A DNA stretch of 64,000 bases from the NCBI GenBank assembly GCA_033549345.1, contig JAWSUT010000001.1:1-64000 (forward strand), in the 5' to 3' direction. The DNA comes from JAWSUT01 sp033549345. GTDB taxonomy: Bacteria; Bacillota; Dethiobacteria; Dethiobacterales; Dethiobacteraceae. Positions 59,289 to 64,000 of this stretch are shown in pieces. Under the pieces are notes generated by a model. The model saw only the letters and a program-made list of their open reading frames with translations, was not told where the DNA came from and made no database searches. Position numbers and translations under genes: made by a program. Numbering within the stretch: the stretch's first letter is position 1; every line of letters begins with the position of its first letter.

Positions 59289-59292
59289 TGTT

Positions 59293-60090
59293 TTACATTC
59301 TGGTTCCTTTTCTTTTGGCCAACTGGCCCAAAAGATAGGGATTTTTTACTTTGATATACGTGCCCTTCATCCCCAGTGAACGGGATTCGATGACACCTGC
59401 GCTTTCAAACTTACGCAGGGCATTAACAATTACGGAACGCGTGATGCCCAACTGGTCGGCGATTTTACTGGCCACAAGCAGGCCCTCATCTCCGTTTAAT
59501 TCCTCAAAGATATGCTCTACCGCTTCCATTTCAGAGTAGGAAAGAGTACCAATGGCCAACTGAACAATCGCTTTGTTGCGGGCCTCTTCTTCTATCTTCT
59601 CCGCCTTGGAGCGCAATATTTCCATCCCCACAACGGTGGCGCCGTATTCAGCAAGAATGATATCCTCCGACAGGAACTCTTCGGCAAACCGTGCGAGAAG
59701 CAGTGTGCCAAGACGTTTGCCTCCGCCGATTATCGGGACAATCGTTGTGATTTTGTTGGTGAACAGACAGGCTGTTTCTTCAAGAAAAACACAATCATTA
59801 CATTTTTGCCGCAGGTTGACGCGGGTCTCATCCACTCCCAGCAGCTGGTTATTGTACTCCTCGGGGAACTGGCCGTCTTTAATGACCTCATTGACCATCA
59901 GCTCGCACTCAAACTCGTCAACCATCGAGTAGCCAAGTATTTGCCCTGTACGGTCGGCAATGTAGATATTTGCATGAATTACATTTTTCAGTACGTCGGC
60001 AACTTCCGTAAAATTAACATGTTGGCCGGCAGTTTTTTGCAGAATCTTATTAATGCGACGGGATTTCTCCAATAATGTCGTCATAGCCAT
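59293..60090 (-). CDS. codY: GTP- and isoleucine-sensing repressor CodY
   Basis: 265 residues: the N-terminal GAF sensor domain (LLEKSRRINKILQKTAG, DVLKNVIHANIYIADRTGQILG) binds branched-chain amino acids, and the C-terminal winged helix-turn-helix has LLVASKIADQLGITRSVIVNALRKFESAGVIESRSLGMKGTYI. It is a global regulator of nutrition and sporulation. The ATG at 60090 is nine bases after GAGAGG; an ATG at 60099 overlaps it. Confidence 0.97.
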   Translation of the reverse strand: MAMTTLLEKSRRINKILQKTAGQHVNFTEVADVLKNVIHANIYIADRTGQILGYSMVDEFECELMVNEVIKDGQFPEEYNNQLLGVDETRVNLRQKCNDCVFLEETACLFTNKITTIVPIIGGGKRLGTLLLARFAEEFLSEDIILAEYGATVVGMEILRSKAEKIEEEARNKAIVQLAIGTLSYSEMEAVEHIFEELNGDEGLLVASKIADQLGITRSVIVNALRKFESAGVIESRSLGMKGTYIKVKNPYLLGQLAKRKGTRM

Positions 60091-60116
60091 GGTAATCATC
60101 CTCTCTCATTATGAAA

Positions 60117-61529
60117 TTACAAAATATACCTGCTCAAATCTTTATTCTGGACAATATCTTTTAATTTATCCTGAACATACGCTGCCGTAATCGGCACAAC
60201 CTGCTCACCAAGTTCCGGAGCTGAAAAAGACAGTTCTTCAAGCACTTTTTCGAGAATGGTGTGCAGGCGCCTGGCACCGATGTTTTCCATCTCTTCATTG
60301 AGTGAACATGCCATTGCGGCAATCTCTGCTATTGCTTCTTCGGCAAAGTCAACCCGAATTCCTTCTGTCTCCAGCAGTGCAGTGTACTGTTTGATCAGTG
60401 CGTTGGCCGGTTCGGTAAGGATTTGCTTAAAATCGTCTTCCGTCAGGCTGTTTAGCTCAACCCGAATCGGGAAACGCCCCTGGAGTTCGGGAATTAAATC
60501 GGAAGGCTTGGCTACATGGAACGCGCCTGCCGCAATAAACAGAATGTAATCGGTTTTAACCGGACCGTATTTGGTCATCACGGTAGAACCTTCCACAATC
60601 GGGAGAATGTCTCTTTGCACTCCCTCACGGGATACATCAGGCCCCCCGCTGCGATAATCCTTACCTGCGACTTTATCTATTTCATCCAGAAAGATGATTC
60701 CCGATTGCTCAGCACGGGAAACGGCTTCCGTAACGACCTCATCCATATCAATCAGCTTCTGAGCCTCTTCCTGCTGCAGGATTTTTCTCGCCTGGCTGAC
60801 TGGCAGCCGGCGCAGTTTCTTGCGCTTCGGGAAAAACTGCCCCATTAAGTCCTGAAAGTTAATCCCCATATCTTCCATACCCGAACCGGAAAACACATCG
60901 ACGACCGGGCCTCTTTCATCAACTTCCATTTCCACTGTTTCGTTCTCCAGGATGCCGGCAGCCAGTTCTTCCTTCATGCGCCGCCGGGTCACCCGGTGGT
61001 CTCTGAGCTGATCTCTGTACTGCTGGTCGTCATCTGCGTTCTCGTCCGAATCTCCTGAGGATGAAAACAGCAGGCTCAGCGGGTTGGCCCCGCCACGTTC
61101 CTTTTGCGGTGCCGGCGCCAGGAGATCCAACAGCCGTTCTTCGGCCAGCTCCCTGGCCTTTTCTTCCACACCCGCCATTTTTTCGGCCTGTAAAATACGG
61201 ATTGCGGTTTCCACCAGGTCACGGACCATTGTTTCCACATCCCGTCCGACATACCCGACTTCAGTAAATTTCGTAGCTTCCACTTTGACAAACGGGGCGT
61301 TAACCAGTTTAGCCAGCCGGCGGGCAATTTCGGTTTTACCCACACCGGTGGGGCCGATCATTATAATATTTTTGGGAAACACCTCGTCACGGAACTCATC
61401 GGAGAGCCGTTTGCGCCGGTAGCGGTTCCTGAGGGCTACGGCGACACACTTTTTGGCTTCCTTTTGGCCGATGATGTATTTATCCAGCTCCGCCACAATC
61501 TCCCGCGGCGTCCATTCTTCTCTGTTCAT
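60117..61529 (-). CDS. hslU: HslU (ClpY) ATPase
   Basis: 470 residues. TPREIVAELDKYIIGQKEAKK, Walker A GPTGVGKTE, Walker B IIFLDEIDKVAG and the C-terminal DLSRYIL tail that docks on HslV are all seen. The intermediate I domain lies at about 110-235. It unfolds proteins for HslV. Confidence 0.97.
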   Translation of the reverse strand: MNREEWTPREIVAELDKYIIGQKEAKKCVAVALRNRYRRKRLSDEFRDEVFPKNIIMIGPTGVGKTEIARRLAKLVNAPFVKVEATKFTEVGYVGRDVETMVRDLVETAIRILQAEKMAGVEEKARELAEERLLDLLAPAPQKERGGANPLSLLFSSSGDSDENADDDQQYRDQLRDHRVTRRRMKEELAAGILENETVEMEVDERGPVVDVFSGSGMEDMGINFQDLMGQFFPKRKKLRRLPVSQARKILQQEEAQKLIDMDEVVTEAVSRAEQSGIIFLDEIDKVAGKDYRSGGPDVSREGVQRDILPIVEGSTVMTKYGPVKTDYILFIAAGAFHVAKPSDLIPELQGRFPIRVELNSLTEDDFKQILTEPANALIKQYTALLETEGIRVDFAEEAIAEIAAMACSLNEEMENIGARRLHTILEKVLEELSFSAPELGEQVVPITAAYVQDKLKDIVQNKDLSRYIL

Positions 61530-62077
61530 GCTTCCTCCTCTGTGCCGTCAAGAGTTTCCAGGACGATTTTGTCGTTGGTATAGACACAAATCTCTCCGGC
61601 GATAACAAGCGCACGCCGGGCGATTTCCCCGGCGTCCAAATCTGTGTAACGCTGCAGTGCCCTGGCAGCAGCCAAAGCGTAGGGTCCGCCGGAACCGATG
61701 GCGGTCACACCGTCGTCCGGTTCAATCAATTCACCATTGCCGGAAATTACCAGCAGATTCTCGGCATTTCCCACCACAAGCAGTGCTTCCAGGCGCCGCA
61801 GGACCCGATCCATCCGCCAGTCTTTAGCCAGTTCCACGGCTGCCCGGCGCATATTTCCCTGATATTTTTCCAGCTGTTCCTCATATTTTTCAAAAAGAGT
61901 AAACGCGTCGGCCACTGAACCGGCAAAGCCGGCCAGCACCTTACTCTGATAAATTCGCCGTACTTTAACAGCCTGATGTTTCATTACTGTGTTACCGCCG
62001 AATGTGACCTGGCCGTCACCTGCCAGAGCGCATTTGCCGTCTTTTAAAACAGCTACAATCGTTGTTCCGTGAAACAT
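61526..62077 (-). CDS. hslV: HslV (ClpQ) protease
   Basis: 183 residues. A short leader MFHG precedes the expected Thr active site (GTTIVAVL), followed by GDGQVTFGGNTVMKH and AIGSGGPYALAAARAL. It degrades proteins with HslU. The stop/start overlaps hslU (ATGA). Confidence 0.95.
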   Translation of the reverse strand: MFHGTTIVAVLKDGKCALAGDGQVTFGGNTVMKHQAVKVRRIYQSKVLAGFAGSVADAFTLFEKYEEQLEKYQGNMRRAAVELAKDWRMDRVLRRLEALLVVGNAENLLVISGNGELIEPDDGVTAIGSGGPYALAAARALQRYTDLDAGEIARRALVIAGEICVYTNDKIVLETLDGTEEEA

Positions 62078-62087
62078 ATCTCTCTCC

Positions 62088-62987
62088 TTATGCTCTGGGG
62101 TGCGCCCCGTTATACACTTCTTTAAGCTGGTCCCGTGTGATGTGGGTATAAATTTGCGTTGTGGAGATATTCACATGGCCCAATAATTCCTGAACCACCC
62201 GCAAATCCGCTCCTGCATTTAGCAGATGCGTTGCAAAACTGTGCCTGATACTATGCGGACTGACACCTTTTGTCAAACTGACCTGGCGGACATACTTTTC
62301 CACCAGACGCCGTACACCCCTGTCGGTCAGACGGGTACCGTATTTATTCAGCCACAATGCTTTTTCACCTTCGCCCTGCCTGTTTTTCCTGAGAAGTACC
62401 GGGCGACCCTGGTCCAGATACGCCAAAACGGACCGGCGGGCAAAACGCCCCAACGGGACCAAACGTTCCCGTGCACCTTTGCCGAGAACAATAAATTGTC
62501 CCTGGTTCAGATCAAGTGAATGCAGATCCAACGCCACCAGTTCACTGACCCGAATTCCTGAAGCATACAGGACTTCCAGGATGGCCGTATCACGCAGGCC
62601 GGCCGGTTTTTCTGTGTCGGGAGCCGCCAGCAGGCGGAACATCTCCTCAACATAAAGAAACTTCGGCAGCTTTTTCCCCGTACGCGGCGTAGATACCGCG
62701 CTCCACGTCGTGTCGGGCAGCAGCCCTTCACGATGTAAAAAACGGAAAAAAGAGCGAATAGCAGAGAGTTTGCGTGCGACTGTCCTCCGTTCATAGGCTT
62801 TCTCGTGCAGCAAAGCCAAAAAATGCCGGATTGCCAGGTAATCAGCCTCTGCTGGAAAAGCCGCGCCCTCTGTTTCCATAAAGCTCAGAAATTGTCCCAA
62901 ATCTTCGGCATAGTTTCTGACAGTATGGGGAGATGCGTTTTTTTCCACCTGCAGATAAATGATGAATTTACCCAGATAATCGGTCAT
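62088..62987 (-). CDS. xerC: Tyrosine recombinase XerC (CodV)
   Basis: 299 residues. The catalytic pattern is seen as Arg in ASGIRVSELVAL, Lys near LGKGARER, HxxR in SPHSIRHSFATHLLNAGADLR, and Tyr in GHVNISTTQIYTHIT. It resolves chromosome dimers at dif with a partner. Its position in trmFO-xerC-hslV-hslU-codY is conserved in Bacillota. ATG with GGAG 15 bases away, longer than usual. Confidence 0.94.
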   Translation of the reverse strand: MTDYLGKFIIYLQVEKNASPHTVRNYAEDLGQFLSFMETEGAAFPAEADYLAIRHFLALLHEKAYERRTVARKLSAIRSFFRFLHREGLLPDTTWSAVSTPRTGKKLPKFLYVEEMFRLLAAPDTEKPAGLRDTAILEVLYASGIRVSELVALDLHSLDLNQGQFIVLGKGARERLVPLGRFARRSVLAYLDQGRPVLLRKNRQGEGEKALWLNKYGTRLTDRGVRRLVEKYVRQVSLTKGVSPHSIRHSFATHLLNAGADLRVVQELLGHVNISTTQIYTHITRDQLKEVYNGAHPRA

Positions 62988-63042
62988 TTACACGCGTTCT
63001 CCTTTTTAAGAATCTTAACACATTCAAATATATCATTGCAAG

Positions 63043-64000
63043 TTAAATTTGTGAATTATTCCGCCAATTTTCGACTGCAGCCAGGGCACGCTCAGCCATG
63101 AGCCCTTTGCGGAGCTTCTTTTGCACACGGCCGGCCAGTGGCGAGAAGATGCCGAAATTGACATTCATTGGCTGAAAGTTGGCCGGATCCGCTTCCGTGA
63201 TATAACGCGCCAGCGAGCCGTGTGCCGTTTCGGAGGGACACGTCAGCGGCTCTTTATTTTTGCAGAGCCGCCCGGCATTGATACCGGCCAAGAGGCCCAT
63301 GGCCGCAGATTCCACATACCCCTCAACCCCTGTAACCTGTCCGGCAAAAAACAGATTTGGGTTCCGGGCGAACTGCAGTGTGGGCAACAGAACTTTGGGA
63401 GAATTAATATAGGTATTGCGGTGCATCACACCAAAACGCGCAAATTCGGCATTTTCCAGTCCGGGAATCATTCGAAACACCCGGGCCTGTTCCGGCCAAC
63501 GCAAGCGCGTCTGAAAACCAACAATATTAAACAAGGTTGCGGCAGCATTGTCCTGTCGCAGCTGCACAACGGCATAAGGTTGTTTCTCAGTATTGGGGTC
63601 TACCAGGCCCACCGGCTTCAGGGGACCATAGAGAAGTGTTGCAAAGCCACGGCCTGCCATAACCTCAACAGGCATACAGCCTTCAAAATATTTTTCATCT
63701 TCTGAATCGCAGTGGCCCAGATACACATCAGCGGTCACGAGCGCTTCATAAAACTGCCTGTACTCCTCTTCATTCATAGGGCAATTCAGATAATCTGCCG
63801 TCCCTTTTCCGTAACGGGAGGCACGAAAGACCTTTTTCATATTGATTGAGTCGGCAATTACAATGGGTGCTGCGGCATCAAAAAAATAAAGAGATTCCTC
63901 ACCTGTCAGACGGCCGATCTCCTGGGCCAGGACAGGCGATGTCAGCGGGCCGGTAGCAATAATCACCGGGCCCTCTGATGTGTCGGGAATCTCCGTAACT
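63043..64000 (-). CDS. trmFO: tRNA (uracil-54) folate-dependent methyltransferase TrmFO, C-terminal part
   Basis: The reading frame is still open at base 64000, so the N-terminal FAD-binding part lies outside. Seen are VIIATGPLTSPVLAQEI, PMNEEEYRQFYEAL, FEGCMPVEVMAGRGFATLLYGPLKPVGL, FFAGQVTGVEGYVESAAMGLLAGI and LARYI. It methylates U54 of tRNA with methylenetetrahydrofolate and FADH2. Confidence 0.95.
   Translation of the reverse strand, partial: VTEIPDTSEGPVIIATGPLTSPVLAQEIGRLTGEESLYFFDAAAPIVIADSINMKKVFRASRYGKGTADYLNCPMNEEEYRQFYEALVTADVYLGHCDSEDEKYFEGCMPVEVMAGRGFATLLYGPLKPVGLVDPNTEKQPYAVVQLRQDNAAATLFNIVGFQTRLRWPEQARVFRMIPGLENAEFARFGVMHRNTYINSPKVLLPTLQFARNPNLFFAGQVTGVEGYVESAAMGLLAGINAGRLCKNKEPLTCPSETAHGSLARYITEADPANFQPMNVNFGIFSPLAGRVQKKLRKGLMAERALAAVENWRNNSQI

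Overview
The window looks like chromosome of an anaerobic, endospore-forming member of the Bacillota (Clostridia, Peptococcaceae or Dethiobacter-like). The sequence support is: spoVFA/spoVFB (dipicolinate), a Spo0E-like protein, a YlmC/YmxH protein, PdaB-like deacetylases, a SigI/RsgI pair, CodY, the Bacillus-type orders trmFO-xerC-hslV-hslU-codY and rimP-nusA-ylxR-ylxQ-infB, oxygen-sensitive-lifestyle enzymes (QueH, YedF, DUF3786, a membrane-bound NiFe hydrogenase), and strong AGGAGG ribosome-binding sites. Base composition is moderate in GC except for the first ~480 bases, which are clearly AT-rich and hold the end of an insertion sequence. I would not name a genus from sequence reading alone.

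Layout. 1-0.5 kb: IS transposase tail. 0.6-6.5 kb (minus): queA, anti-sigma rsgI, sigI, a small DUF2905 protein, queH, ruvB, ruvA, ruvC: a Holliday-junction and queuosine neighbourhood interrupted by a sigma/anti-sigma pair. 6.5-7.9 kb: yedF (minus) and a lone DUF3786 gene (plus). 7.9-9.9 kb (minus): a short FtsH-like protease coupled to a one-helix membrane protein. 10-13.7 kb (minus): rimO, then a magnesium-chelatase-like AAA/VWA pair. 13.8-18.9 kb (minus): RodZ-like HTH membrane protein, ftsK/spoIIIE, uppP, Na/Pi-type transporter. 19-22.8 kb (plus): four-gene NiFe hydrogenase operon (small and large subunits, cytochrome b, maturation protease). 22.8-35.4 kb (minus): lipoprotein, ylzJ, tepA, RNase J, dapA, dapG, spoVFB, spoVFA, stress-type protein, ylmC, small membrane protein, Spo0E-like, dut, VanW protein, two polysaccharide deacetylases. 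35.5-38.1 kb: three-gene NitT/TauT-type ABC importer. 38.2-38.6 kb: small beta-sandwich protein (plus) and an inverted pair of REP-like palindromes. 38.7-49.5 kb (minus): pnp, rpsO, ribF, truB, nrnA, rbfA, ylxP, infB, ylxQ, ylxR, nusA, rimP. 49.7-58.5 kb (minus): GT2 glycosyltransferase, ispG, rseP, dxr, cdsA, uppS, a ferredoxin, a small unknown, frr, pyrH, tsf, rpsB. 58.6-64 kb (minus): unknown membrane protein, codY, hslU, hslV, xerC, trmFO (cut by the window edge).

How the genes work together. The rpsB-to-ispG block combines translation (S2, EF-Ts, RRF), UMP kinase and lipid-carrier synthesis (MEP pathway Dxr and IspG, UppS, CdsA); UppP and perhaps the GT2 enzyme act on the same undecaprenyl carrier. 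The rimP-to-ribF block is the classical transcription/translation factor operon. dapG, dapA and spoVFAB form the lysine/dipicolinate branch used in sporulation. The hydrogenase operon feeds electrons from exported H2 oxidation to a cytochrome b.

Two genes shorter than 60 codons were found by direct reading: a 58-residue Spo0E-like protein (32080-32256) and a 54-residue 2[4Fe-4S] ferredoxin (55226-55390). No rRNA, tRNA, CRISPR array or prophage was seen, and no gene-free stretch exceeds 300 bases. Many starts were moved inward from the longest possible reading frame on the basis of ribosome-binding sites.
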